Positions 1 to 6,856 are shown, counted from the first letter of the stretch. The stretch is 7,739 nt of DNA from a bacterium (GCA_024224995.1 JAAENB010000669.1:1-7739); one strand, 5' to 3'. Numbers and translations: made by a program. Notes: generated from the letters alone by a model not told the origin.

Positions 1-732
1 AAAAACATCGGCGCCGGAAACACCGGGTAAATATCTGAATATATCATCTCTTCCGTCACTGTTGAAGTCACCCACATACCAGCCGTTCGGAGCAGAGCCG
101 TTTCCGGCGGGGGTCCAGCTTCCGGAATGAACAAAGGAGCTTCCGTTAGAGAGGAAAACATCGGCGCCGGAAGTCCCGGGCAAATATCTGAAAATATCAT
201 CTCTTCCGTCACCGTTGAAGTCACCAACATACCAGCCTTTAGGAGCAGAGCCGTATCCGGCACCGGTCCAGTTTCCGGAATGAACAAAGGAACTTCCATT
301 GGAGAGGAAAACATCGGCGCCTGAAGTGCCGGGCAAATATCTGAATATATCATCTCTTCCGTCACCGTTAAAATCGCCAACATACCAGCCGTTAGGGGCA
401 GAGCCGTTTCCTGCACCGGTCCAGCTTCCGGAATGAACAAAGGAACTTCCATTGGAGAGGAAAACATCGGCGCCTGAAGTACCGGGTAAATATCTGAATA
501 TATCATCTCTTCCGTCACCGTTGAAGTCGCCAACATACCAGCCTTTAGGAGCGGAGCCGTACCCGGCACCGGTCCAGCTTCCGGAGTGAGCAAAGGAGTC
601 CCCGTTGGAGAGGAAAACATCGGCGCCTGAAGTGCCGGGCAAATATCTGAATATATCATCTCTTCCGTCCCCGTTGAAGTCACCAACATACCAGCCGTCA
701 GGAGCAGAGCCGTTTCCGGCACCGGTCCAGGA
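1..732 (-). repeat. 153-bp tandem repeats encoding VCBS/FG-GAP units
   Basis: Units lie at 580-732, 427-579, 274-426 and 121-273, plus 120 bases of a fifth at 1-120. Each is exactly 153 bp with no indels, so the reading frame is kept. The units differ at only a few bases each, and most encoded changes are limited to D/N/K before GW, N/Y in GAGNGS or GAGYGS, and D/S, A/V and S/N in the NGxSFxHSGxW stretch. The fifth unit has DFNSDGRDD and WTPAG instead of DFNGDGRDD and WTGAG. Such uniformity suggests recent expansion or ongoing gene conversion. More units probably follow outside the window. Confidence 0.93.
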
Positions 733-1461
733 GGCAATAATATCATATATCCAGCCTCTGAACGCCTGGGGGCCAACCTGGGAGCATGAGTTAACCTGCC
801 CTTGAGAGGGGGTATGGTTGCATGTAGAGTTGACACCGGTTATTTGAGTGGTCCCGTTGTTGACAAAAAAACAGGTTCCGCCCGAATCTCCACTCCATTG
901 AATTTGCCCGTTAGTGTTTGGGCTATAGGTGAGGTTGGTCGTTGAGGTTCCTGAAACCGTAATATTGCCTTCGCGAAGCGTGCCGAATCCGCCGGTATAG
1001 GTGTTTCGTCCAAACCCCTGACACAGCAATGTTTGTCCGTTTAAATTGGAATTGTTCCCGGCAAATACGGGCATGTCATACGCAGTGGTTGAGCCATTTA
1101 TCGTGAAGCTGCCGTTGAGTAGAACAAGAGCAACATCAAGATTTCCATGGGCAGCGACACTTCGGCTTTGTAATGAAGCCCCGTTATGGATTACGGTAGT
1201 TCCCGTTGGCAGGGCGGTATCAATGCAGTGGGCAGCGGTTAATACCCAGTTATTTCTCAATAAGGTTCCGGTGCAGCCGCTTCCATTGGTGTTGAGCCGG
1301 ACAACACCATTGGTGTTATTGGTAACCCGGGTACCATTAATTATTCGATTTACATCGGAATTGTTGATGTCTTCCGTTGTTCCCGAATCATTAATTTCAC
1401 AGTTTATTAACGTGATTAATCCTGAAAGAACAATAGAGAATATTAAAAGCAATTTTTTCAT
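1..1461 (-). CDS. Trypsin-family (S1) serine protease lipoprotein with C-terminal VCBS/FG-GAP calcium-loop repeats (3' end outside window)
   Basis: The frame is open for 487 codons from ATG 1461 to the left edge, with AAGGAG six bases upstream of the start. Residues 1-21 form a lipoprotein signal (KK, hydrophobic core, LINC with Cys21). A short propeptide ends at Arg39, followed by IING, the usual S1 activation site. The catalytic domain spans about 40-240: TAAHC gives His78, GNLDVAL gives Asp109 and GDSGG gives Ser193; Cys63-Cys79 matches the conserved His-loop disulfide. The position equivalent to the trypsin specificity residue (189) reads as Ile187, so Arg/Lys preference is doubtful. From residue 244 there are four full and one partial 51-residue repeats, each with a DFNGDGRDD-type calcium loop and FRYLPG. 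By family knowledge the enzyme would be an exported, membrane-anchored endopeptidase, and the repeats a beta-propeller or adhesion domain. The substrate is unknown. It is transcribed divergently from the gene at 1773. Confidence 0.9.
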   Translation of the reverse strand, partial: MKKLLLIFSIVLSGLITLINCEINDSGTTEDINNSDVNRIINGTRVTNNTNGVVRLNTNGSGCTGTLLRNNWVLTAAHCIDTALPTGTTVIHNGASLQSRSVAAHGNLDVALVLLNGSFTINGSTTAYDMPVFAGNNSNLNGQTLLCQGFGRNTYTGGFGTLREGNITVSGTSTTNLTYSPNTNGQIQWSGDSGGTCFFVNNGTTQITGVNSTCNHTPSQGQVNSCSQVGPQAFRGWIYDIIASWTGAGNGSAPDGWYVGDFNGDGRDDIFRYLPGTSGADVFLSNGDSFAHSGSWTGAGYGSAPKGWYVGDFNGDGRDDIFRYLPGTSGADVFLSNGSSFVHSGSWTGAGNGSAPNGWYVGDFNGDGRDDIFRYLPGTSGADVFLSNGSSFVHSGNWTGAGYGSAPKGWYVGDFNGDGRDDIFRYLPGTSGADVFLSNGSSFVHSGSWTPAGNGSAPNGWYVGDFNSDGRDDIFRYLPGVSGADVF

Positions 1462-1508
1462 AGAATACTCCTTAAATTATTTAACAAGTGCTTAAAAAGC
1501 ATGGAGAC

Positions 1509-1537
1509 ATAATCAGGCAATCAAAAGTATCTCGCAA
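1509..1537 (-). promoter_or_regulatory. Weak promoter candidate for the protease gene
   Basis: Read leftward, TTGCGA (1537-1532) is followed after 17 bases by GATTAT (1514-1509). Each hexamer matches four of six sigma-70 consensus bases. Transcription would begin near 1502, giving a leader of about 40 bases that includes the AAGGAG site. The match is modest. Confidence 0.3.
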
Positions 1538-1558
1538 GATTTTTTATTTTTTTGTGTG

Positions 1559-1574
1559 GGGGCAAATTTGTCCC
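1559..1574. promoter_or_regulatory. Palindromic operator candidate 1
   Basis: GGGGCAAATTTGTCCC is a 16-bp inverted repeat with seven of eight pairs complementary (1562/1571 is the mismatch). It shares 12 of 16 positions with the palindrome at 1653-1668. Against the leftward promoter candidate it is centred about 64 bases upstream of the presumed start, a typical activator position. The binding protein is unknown. Confidence 0.4.
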
Positions 1575-1652
1575 GGGCTTTTGCTCATGAACTTAAAAAA
1601 ATAAAAAGATAGAGCAGAGTTGCTATGAAAATTTGTATTTCAAGCGAAAACC

Positions 1653-1668
1653 GGTACAGATCTGTCCC
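1653..1668. promoter_or_regulatory. Palindromic operator candidate 2
   Basis: GGTACAGATCTGTCCC is a 16-bp inverted repeat with seven of eight pairs complementary (1655/1666 is the mismatch) and a perfect ACAGATCTGT core. It covers the position where a -35 box would sit for the TATAAT at 1682-1687, which itself lacks a recognisable -35. That layout fits a repressor site or an activator-dependent promoter. Its centre is 94 bp from that of site 1, close to nine helical turns. Confidence 0.4.
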
Positions 1669-1681
1669 AACCATTTTTTTT

Positions 1682-1687
1682 TATAAT
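1682..1687 (+). promoter_or_regulatory. TATAAT -10 candidate for the propeller lipoprotein gene
   Basis: A perfect TATAAT lies 85 bases upstream of the GTG start at 1773, with no good -35 hexamer at 16-18 bases spacing. A second possible -10 (TATAAA, 1729-1734) is nearer the gene but also lacks a -35, so the real start of transcription cannot be fixed from sequence alone. Confidence 0.3.
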
Positions 1688-1772
1688 TCTTTACAGCTAA
1701 GAAGGAAAAAATAATTCTTTCCTTATAGTATAAAATCTTTTTTACAAAAAATTATTCACCAGGAGATATGAA

Positions 1773-4271
1773 GTGAAACAAAAAATATTCTTATCAATTC
1801 TATTAATGTTCTCAATTTTCAACTTTGCCTGCTTTAACGCTAGCGGTACAAATGAAAATTCCATAAATAATCCGGAAGAAACAGGGACTCTTGCCGTACA
1901 TCTCAGTACGGCAGCCGGGAAAACCCTGCTTCCGGATCTTGATATGGAGCCCGCGAGTTTTACCCTTACGGGCAGCGGCCCCGGCGGTGAAAGTTTTTCA
2001 GTAAACTCAAACCAGGAAATGGCTACAATTACAGGCCTTGCCATTGGAGAATGGACAATCCAGGTTGACGCGCTCAATGGAGAGAGCCAGGGAGTGGGCT
2101 CGGGCTCGGGAACCGTAACCGTACTGGGCTACCAGACAGTCTTCCTCCCCATTACAGTAACACCCTATGACGGTTTTGGCTCCCTTGATATTACGGTCCG
2201 GTGGAATGCCGGAGATACGGCAAATCCTTCTATTGAAGCACAGCTGCTGCCGCAATCGGGAGCTCCTGTTACTCCCGGTTTCAACATAACAGGCGGCAAC
2301 ACCGGAACCTATACAAACAGTTCCCTTGCCGCCGGTTATTATACTCTCACGCTAAGCCTCACCGATACCGGTGTTCCCGTAATGGGCGCGGTTGAGATCG
2401 TAAGAATTGTCAAGGACCAGGCTACTTCCGGTACTTTTGAATTTTATGAGTTAAATAAGGCTGTTGGAGATATCCAGGTTGATATAAACACTGAAATGGG
2501 CGATCCAATTACTGTTGCCATTAACGGTGCCCAGGATACTCTATACCAGGGACATTCCATGAACCTTGAAGCGTCGGTCCCTGCGGATGCCGGGAATGTT
2601 ACCTATGTCTGGTATTTGAATGGCGTGTCACAGTCAACGGGTTCGAGCTTTGCTCCCGGCAGTGATCTTGCCATTGGGGTATACCGTGTTGATGTTACGG
2701 CTTTTACTGCCGATGGAAAACGAGGCGGTTCAGCAGTTCATACCTTTCATGTTGTAGAGGCTCCTGCCACAAAAGATATCACCACTTTTATGTTTGAGGC
2801 TGCCAACAACAGCGGGCTTCCTTCCGATGTTTCCGCAGTAATAAGCGGTTCGAGCATTTCAGCTGAACTCCCCTATGGAACTGATGCTTCAGCTCTCATC
2901 GCGAGTTTTTTAACTACGGGTGAAACCGTCACGGTTGGCGCAAGTATACAAACAAGCGGCATAACAGCAAACGATTTTACCAGCCCCGTGATCTACCGGG
3001 TAACAGCAGCTGACTCCACACAACAGGACTATTCCGTTACCGTTACTATTGCGTTACCGAGTACTCCATGGACTGGTATTCAGCAGTTTGGTACTGCTTC
3101 AGCTGAATATGCCCGGAAAACAGCAACAGACAGCGCCGGTAATATTTATATCACCGGGCATACTCGGGGCGACCTGGATGGGAATACAAACAATGGAGCC
3201 AGTGACATCTTCCTGGTAAAGTATGCTCCGGCAGGAACCAGGATATGGACCAGGCAGATGGGTTCAACCGGCGAAGATTATGGTTACTCTGTAGCAACAG
3301 ACAGTGCCGATAATGTTTATATCACCGGGTTTACCAAAGGCGGCCTGGATGGAAATGCAAACAGCGGTGACAATGATATCTTCCTGGTAAAATATGACTC
3401 ATCAGGGAGTAAACAGTGGACCAGGCAAATGGGGACAGCAGCCGATGATCGCGGCTATAGTATGTCAGTAGACAATGCTGATAATATCTATATTACCGGG
3501 TATACCGTGGGGAACCTGGATGGGAATGTGAATGCCGGGGCGCTCGACATTTTCCTGATAAAGTACAACTCATCAGGGAGCAAGCAGTGGACCAGGCAAA
3601 TGGGTACAGCTTCTATTGATGTTGCTCTGAAAACTGTAACAAACAGTGCGGGAGATGTTTTTATTACCGGGTATAGCGCCGGCAGCCTCGATGGAAACAC
3701 GAACGCCGGAAGCAATGATGTATTTCTCATGAAATATAACTCATCAGGAGCACGGGACTGGACCCGGATGCTGGGAAGTACGGGTTCTGAAGGGGCGCAA
3801 TCAATATTGGTAAATGAAGATGGCATTTATGTTACGGGCTATACAAACGGCAGCCTGGATGGAAATACAAATATCGGAAACCATGACATTTTCCTGGCAA
3901 AATATGACTTATCAGGGAACAAACAGTGGACCCGGCAGATTGGATCAGCTGATTATGATAGTGGCCGTGGTATAGCATCAGACAGCTCGGGTAATATTTA
4001 TATTACCGGGTACGCAGGAGGCCACCTTAATGGAAATACAAATTCAGGAGGTAGTGATGTATTCCTGGTAAAGTATGATCCGGCGGGAATATCGCAGTGG
4101 ACCAGGCTGTTGGGAACAACTGCTGCTGATTATGGTACAGGGGTAACAATAGACAATACCGACAATATTTATGTCACCGGGTATACAAACGGCGGCATGG
4201 GCGGAAATACCAACGCAGGAGGATCTGATATATTCCTGCTCAAATACCTCACTACAGGTGAACTTCAGTAA
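1773..4271 (+). CDS. Lipoprotein with PKD/Ig-like and DUF5018-like domains and a seven-bladed SBBP beta-propeller
   Basis: This encodes 832 residues. The start is GTG 1773, seven bases after AGGAG (1761-1765); the ATG at 1768 is too close to that site and meets TGA after two codons. Residues 1-20 are a lipoprotein signal (SIFNFAC, Cys20). Then come beta-rich modules at about 36-130 and 131-228, a PKD/Ig-like domain at about 246-328 (VTYVWYLNG), a DUF5018/cadherin-like sandwich at about 335-428, and seven SBBP repeats from Trp433 to the C-terminus. The repeats are 56-59 residues, each beginning WT and carrying NIYITGYT, LDGNTN and DIFLVKY. Seven repeats match the number expected for a closed propeller. 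By family analogy it is an exported surface protein in which the sandwiches act as a stalk and the propeller as a binding platform. No catalytic motif is visible and the ligand is unknown. It diverges from the protease gene. Confidence 0.9.
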   Translation: MKQKIFLSILLMFSIFNFACFNASGTNENSINNPEETGTLAVHLSTAAGKTLLPDLDMEPASFTLTGSGPGGESFSVNSNQEMATITGLAIGEWTIQVDALNGESQGVGSGSGTVTVLGYQTVFLPITVTPYDGFGSLDITVRWNAGDTANPSIEAQLLPQSGAPVTPGFNITGGNTGTYTNSSLAAGYYTLTLSLTDTGVPVMGAVEIVRIVKDQATSGTFEFYELNKAVGDIQVDINTEMGDPITVAINGAQDTLYQGHSMNLEASVPADAGNVTYVWYLNGVSQSTGSSFAPGSDLAIGVYRVDVTAFTADGKRGGSAVHTFHVVEAPATKDITTFMFEAANNSGLPSDVSAVISGSSISAELPYGTDASALIASFLTTGETVTVGASIQTSGITANDFTSPVIYRVTAADSTQQDYSVTVTIALPSTPWTGIQQFGTASAEYARKTATDSAGNIYITGHTRGDLDGNTNNGASDIFLVKYAPAGTRIWTRQMGSTGEDYGYSVATDSADNVYITGFTKGGLDGNANSGDNDIFLVKYDSSGSKQWTRQMGTAADDRGYSMSVDNADNIYITGYTVGNLDGNVNAGALDIFLIKYNSSGSKQWTRQMGTASIDVALKTVTNSAGDVFITGYSAGSLDGNTNAGSNDVFLMKYNSSGARDWTRMLGSTGSEGAQSILVNEDGIYVTGYTNGSLDGNTNIGNHDIFLAKYDLSGNKQWTRQIGSADYDSGRGIASDSSGNIYITGYAGGHLNGNTNSGGSDVFLVKYDPAGISQWTRLLGTTAADYGTGVTIDNTDNIYVTGYTNGGMGGNTNAGGSDIFLLKYLTTGELQ
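3069..4268 (+). repeat. Seven SBBP repeat units (about 171 bp each)
   Basis: Units start at each Trp codon: 3069-3245, 3246-3416, 3417-3587, 3588-3758, 3759-3926, 3927-4097 and 4098-4268. The first is 59 residues and the fifth 56; the rest are 57. They are clearly related at DNA level, for example the repeated TGGACCAGGCA start, but more diverged from each other than the 153-bp repeats of the neighbouring protease. The seventh lacks LDG (it reads MGG) and ends the protein with no cap sequence. Confidence 0.9.
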
Positions 4272-4290
4272 GTGATTCCCTGTTGATAAA

Positions 4291-4329
4291 CCCCTGTTTC
4301 ATATATACGGTACTTATATGGAACAGGGG
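4291..4329. terminator. Hairpin between convergent genes, possible bidirectional terminator
   Basis: Arms 4291-4305 (CCCCTGTTTCATATA) and 4315-4329 (TATATGGAACAGGGG) pair over 15 bp with one G-T wobble and a 9-base loop. It lies 19 bases after the stop of the propeller gene and downstream of the leftward ankyrin gene, so it could serve both. Neither side has a clear T tract (leftward only TTTATC), so intrinsic termination is uncertain; it may instead be an mRNA-stabilising end. Confidence 0.5.
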
Positions 4330-4444
4330 GTTCAGCATGCTTTATCCTGAAAAACGGCTATTTTTATGTACTTTCTTCTATATAACAGTCTTTAAATAAG
4401 ACCCTGTAAAAAAGTCAATCTACTTGAGTAACTAATATCTTATC

Positions 4445-5208
4445 TTAGCACCAGCCCCCCCTGAGAAGCAGCGAAATAGTACAATGCCCTTTATCAATAG
4501 CAATATCCGGAGCGGTTTTTCCTTCTTTATTTTTTATAGTGACAGATGCCTTCGCAGAAAGGAGCTGACGCACAACACTTATAAACCGTTCTTTATTTTG
4601 TTCGTAATAATAATTTGACGCATGCATCAAGGCGGTCCAGCCATTATGATCTTTACTATTGAGCTTTGCTCCGGACTTAATTAATTCTTTAACAGATGAT
4701 TGATTTCCATTATAGGAGGCAAGTATGAGCGGAGTATAACCATCTCCTCTCTGAAAATCAATGTTAGCTCCCTTCGCGAGAACAATCCGGATCTTTTCAT
4801 TTGAATAGTAGTTGCTAACTGCGGCAAAAATGGCATAGTCATTCACCTGGGCTCCCTTTGACATTAAATAATTGACCTGTTTCATATTACCATTTGAAAG
4901 AATATAATTAAGAGGAGTATTACCAAATTTGTCTTTTTTGTTTATATTCGCGTCTTTTGATATTAGAAAATCGGCCATTTTAAAATGATCTTTAAGAATG
5001 GCGAGAGCAAGAGCACCCTCACCTGTCTCATTTCTCGTATCAATATCAATTCCCTGGCTCAGAATTTTTTTTACTTTTTCTGTTTCATTTTCTTTAACCG
5101 CCTCAAATAATTCAGTTCTTAATTCAGTTAAATCCTGGGCAGTGGGTTTTGATGTGCAGCAATATGCACTCAGTAATATTAATAAGATGGCTAATTGTTT
5201 TTTTTCAT
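4445..5208 (-). CDS. Ankyrin-repeat lipoprotein, frame broken in an A8 tract after the start codon
   Basis: The best start is ATG 5208, preceded by AGAGGG at suitable spacing. As written it reads ATG AAA AAA AAC AAT TAG and stops. One more A in the eight-base run (5198-5205) would give MKKKQLAILLILLSAYCC, a proper lipoprotein signal with an AYC lipobox, then an open frame to TAA 4445. The first in-frame ATG without the shift is at 4978, inside the second ankyrin repeat, so it is unlikely to be the native start. The body contains about six ankyrin repeats (LFEAVKENETEKVKKILSQG; FGNTPLNYILSNGN; GDGYTPLILASYNGN; NGWTALMHASNYYYE; EGKTAPDIAIDKGH). Ankyrin repeats bind proteins; the partner is unknown. 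It lies 26 bases after the membrane-protein gene, probably in one transcript. The shift may be phase variation, transcriptional slippage, decay or a sequencing error. Confidence 0.75.
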
Positions 5209-5234
5209 ATTTTCCCTCTTGTGCGCCTGTCCTT

Positions 5235-5794
5235 TTAAAAGGCCGTAATTAGAATTTTTAACTCGCTGAGATTTACTATCCCTTTGAACATCAAAATAAA
5301 ACTGATAATTAAAAGCAGGTGATAAAACCCGTTATTGTCTAATTGAAATGATTTTACATTGAATTTAATTGATTTGATGGATAGTACTACTCCGCCTATA
5401 ATAGTAACTAAGAATCCCAACGAAATGAGAACAGGCGCGTAATGATGGTATTGGCTGGCATAAAACAGGTATGCGACAAGACAAAATATAGAGATAACCA
5501 GGGTAAAAATAATATGCGGTACAAATGAACCCCGGAAATATTTTAACCGGCTTATTCCGATAAATAATATATCGAACTAATAGCAGACATCTCATTATGA
5601 TACATTTCATCGAGTTCTATTCCATGTACAACAGCTCTCATAAATGTATTAATACTCATAATAAGGAATGCCCAGAACCAGAAAGAGGGTTCCTGGTTTA
5701 TGGCATATAAGAAATAGGAAAAGATTAAACACAGTATGGCTGCCATAAGATTGGTTATCGCTGTTGTTCGTTCCGTGCCGGTTGTGAGTTCCAT
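5235..5794 (-). pseudogene. Small multi-pass membrane protein, frameshifted (DUF6962-like)
   Basis: Start ATG 5794 has GGGG eight bases upstream; TTG 5800 is in frame but too close to that site. The first frame (TTAITNLMAAILCLIFSYFL, then FWFWAFLIMSINTFMRAVVHG) ends at TAA 5552. A second frame, open from 5576 to TAA 5235, continues the same kind of protein: GISRLKYFRG and three more hydrophobic segments (VPHIIFTLVISIFCLVAYLF; VLISLGFLVTIIGGVVLSI; FYHLLLIISFILMFKGIVNL). Joined, they give about 186 residues with five membrane helices. The shift must lie between 5552 and 5576, in an AT-rich stretch, and one added base would repair it. The N-terminal TTAITN, the Trp-rich second helix and the VHG remind me of DUF6962-type membrane proteins, but this is from memory and no function follows. 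It is upstream of the ankyrin gene in the same orientation. Confidence 0.65.
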
Positions 5795-5842
5795 TTTCAA
5801 TACCCCGTTTCAGATCTTAAACATTTTTATATATTTGCCTGA

Positions 5843-5848
5843 ATTATA
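5843..5848 (-). promoter_or_regulatory. TATAAT -10 box upstream of the membrane/ankyrin gene pair
   Basis: Read leftward, 5848-5843 is a perfect TATAAT about 50 bases upstream of ATG 5794. No good -35 is seen at 16-18 bases spacing. It is the only promoter-like signal before the pair, which fits co-transcription of both genes. Confidence 0.4.
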
Positions 5849-5895
5849 GATGATTACCAGTTAAAAATATACGCTGAATCATCCCCGCTAGTGCC

Positions 5896-6115
5896 AATAA
5901 CCACGGTAGTGCCGGAAGCAACGATATATTCCTCATAAAATATAACTCATCAGGAGCACGGGACTGGACCCGGATGCTGGGGAGGTACAGGTTCTGAAGG
6001 CGCGCAAGCATTATTGGTAAATGAAGATGGTATTTATGTTACGGGCTATACAAACGGCAGCCTGGACGGAAATCCCGCCCCGGGAGGATATCTTACTACA
6101 GGTGAACTTCAGTAA
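5896..6115 (+). pseudogene. Decayed fragment of the SBBP propeller gene (blade 4 end, blade 5, C-terminus)
   Basis: Bases 5911-5980 match 3705-3774 of the intact gene with four differences by eye. The match then continues, after one extra G near 5981 that breaks the frame, through GTGSEGAQALLVNEDGIYVTG and NGSLDGN. From there it jumps to a shortened blade 7 and the identical C-terminus YLTTGELQ plus stop (6113-6115). There is no start codon or ribosome site of its own. Blades 6 and most of 7 are missing, as expected if two repeat units recombined within a copy. The homology runs past the stop into the 3' flank to about 6150. It is almost certainly non-functional. Confidence 0.85.
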
Positions 6116-6121
6116 GTGATT

Positions 6122-6144
6122 CCCTGTTGATATATGGAACAGGG
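6122..6144. other. Shortened copy of the 4291-4329 hairpin region
   Basis: CCCTGTT (6122-6128) pairs with AACAGGG (6138-6144) around a 9-base loop. The flanks (AAGTGATT before, TATATGGAACAGGG within) match 4271-4328, but the stretch carrying the left arm of the original hairpin is deleted, so a different upstream CCCTGTT now serves as left arm. It lies downstream of the leftward lipoprotein gene and could weakly end its transcript, though no T tract follows. Confidence 0.45.
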
Positions 6145-6190
6145 TGTTTCGCGTACTTTATACTCTTAATATCCCATAATATATCCGGGA

Positions 6191-6856
6191 TTAAACAGGA
6201 CAGTACCCGACATCCTGGGATTGTTCTTCTTGAATGAAAATATTTACACCATATGTTGTTAAATCTTTGTACCTGTTTGAAGCAGTATCTCCTCCTTGAC
6301 AGGTTTGCATACCCGCTAAAAAAACCGGTTGAGTTCCGAACGGCAAGACAGCCTCTTCAGTTTGTAGTTTTACTTCAAACCCTGTGCTCGAAACATTCTG
6401 CTGTTGTGTTACCACTACAGTTCCTCCGGCATTATTATACATCTGGCTAATCACCACCGGATCTACCTGCGTAAATTCGTCACTGTCCAAATAATTCCAT
6501 TCTGAAATTCGGTATTCAAAATAACTCTGATAAAAAGATCCCGCAATTGTTACTATTGCCGGATGAGAACCATTATACAATAAGGGCTGCATAATGACCA
6601 CATAATCAGTTAAACTTGATGGTGATTCAAGGGATAATGCAGGCAAAAGCCATGTATGCAACTGAGCTCTGTTCTCCTGTTCTACAGAAACAGTTGCTGC
6701 GAATCCGATGGGACCGCAGGCTCCCCCCTTTGCAGCTTCTTCTCCGAAGATAACCGGATTTTCACCTGCTTCATAGTTCGTTTGCTCACATGAAATAAGC
6801 AATCCTGCCATTATGATTAAACAGCAAACTATTAAAAAATTCTTTTTTTTCAACAT
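6191..6856 (-). CDS. Hypothetical lipoprotein, 221 residues
   Basis: I do not recognise the family. The protein starts MLKKKNFLIV and has a lipoprotein signal ending LLISC (Cys23), followed by EQTNYEAGENP, a flexible tether. The rest is soluble and beta-rich in appearance, with Cys47, Cys186 and Cys219 available for disulfides, the stretch KGGACGPIGFAATVSV, and C-terminal DVGYCPV. It should be exported and anchored to a membrane. The start is ATG 6856 or TTG 6853; a GGGGGAG tract ends one base before the ATG and four before the TTG, so TTG is a real alternative and changes little. Codons 3-5 contain an A8 run, here in frame, unlike the ankyrin gene. It has its own strong promoter and is flanked on both sides by relics of the propeller gene, which it does not resemble. 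Confidence 0.8.
   Translation of the reverse strand: MLKKKNFLIVCCLIIMAGLLISCEQTNYEAGENPVIFGEEAAKGGACGPIGFAATVSVEQENRAQLHTWLLPALSLESPSSLTDYVVIMQPLLYNGSHPAIVTIAGSFYQSYFEYRISEWNYLDSDEFTQVDPVVISQMYNNAGGTVVVTQQQNVSSTGFEVKLQTEEAVLPFGTQPVFLAGMQTCQGGDTASNRYKDLTTYGVNIFIQEEQSQDVGYCPV

Larger units (their letters stand above)
1462..1772. other. Divergent intergenic regulatory region
   Basis: This AT-rich gap lies between the start codons of the protease and propeller lipoproteins. It holds two related 16-bp palindromes (1559-1574 and 1653-1668), candidate -10 boxes in both directions and a small 7-bp hairpin (AAGGAAA at 1702-1708 pairing with TTTCCTT at 1718-1724) in the presumed leader of the rightward gene. 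I see no coding potential in it. Confidence 0.6.

Noticed and set aside
1..732. CRISPR array
   Set aside because: The 153-bp units are head-to-tail coding repeats with no spacers and stay in frame.
605..805. Short rightward frames in 127-324 and 605-805
   Set aside because: They are antisense to the VCBS repeats and recur only because the DNA repeats.
1046..1495. 149-codon rightward frame
   Set aside because: It is antisense to the serine protease domain, whose triad and signal peptide make the leftward reading certain.
1742..2255. Leftward frames overlapping the start of the propeller gene
   Set aside because: They are shadows of the 832-residue lipoprotein; composition (Ser/Pro/Arg-rich) is not protein-like and no ribosome site precedes them.
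3488..3826. 112-codon leftward frame
   Set aside because: It is antisense to SBBP blades 3-5 and shows an internal repeat only because the sense gene does.
5222..5233. CCTTTTAAAAGG palindrome between the membrane and ankyrin genes
   Set aside because: It overlaps the stop codon of the upstream gene, is short and AT-rich, and has no loop or T tract, so terminator or operator function is not supported.
4998..5252. 84-codon rightward frame
   Set aside because: It is antisense to the ankyrin lipoprotein, whose continuous ankyrin pattern supports the leftward reading.
6253..6450. 65-codon rightward frame
   Set aside because: It is antisense to the 221-residue lipoprotein, which has a signal peptide and promoter.
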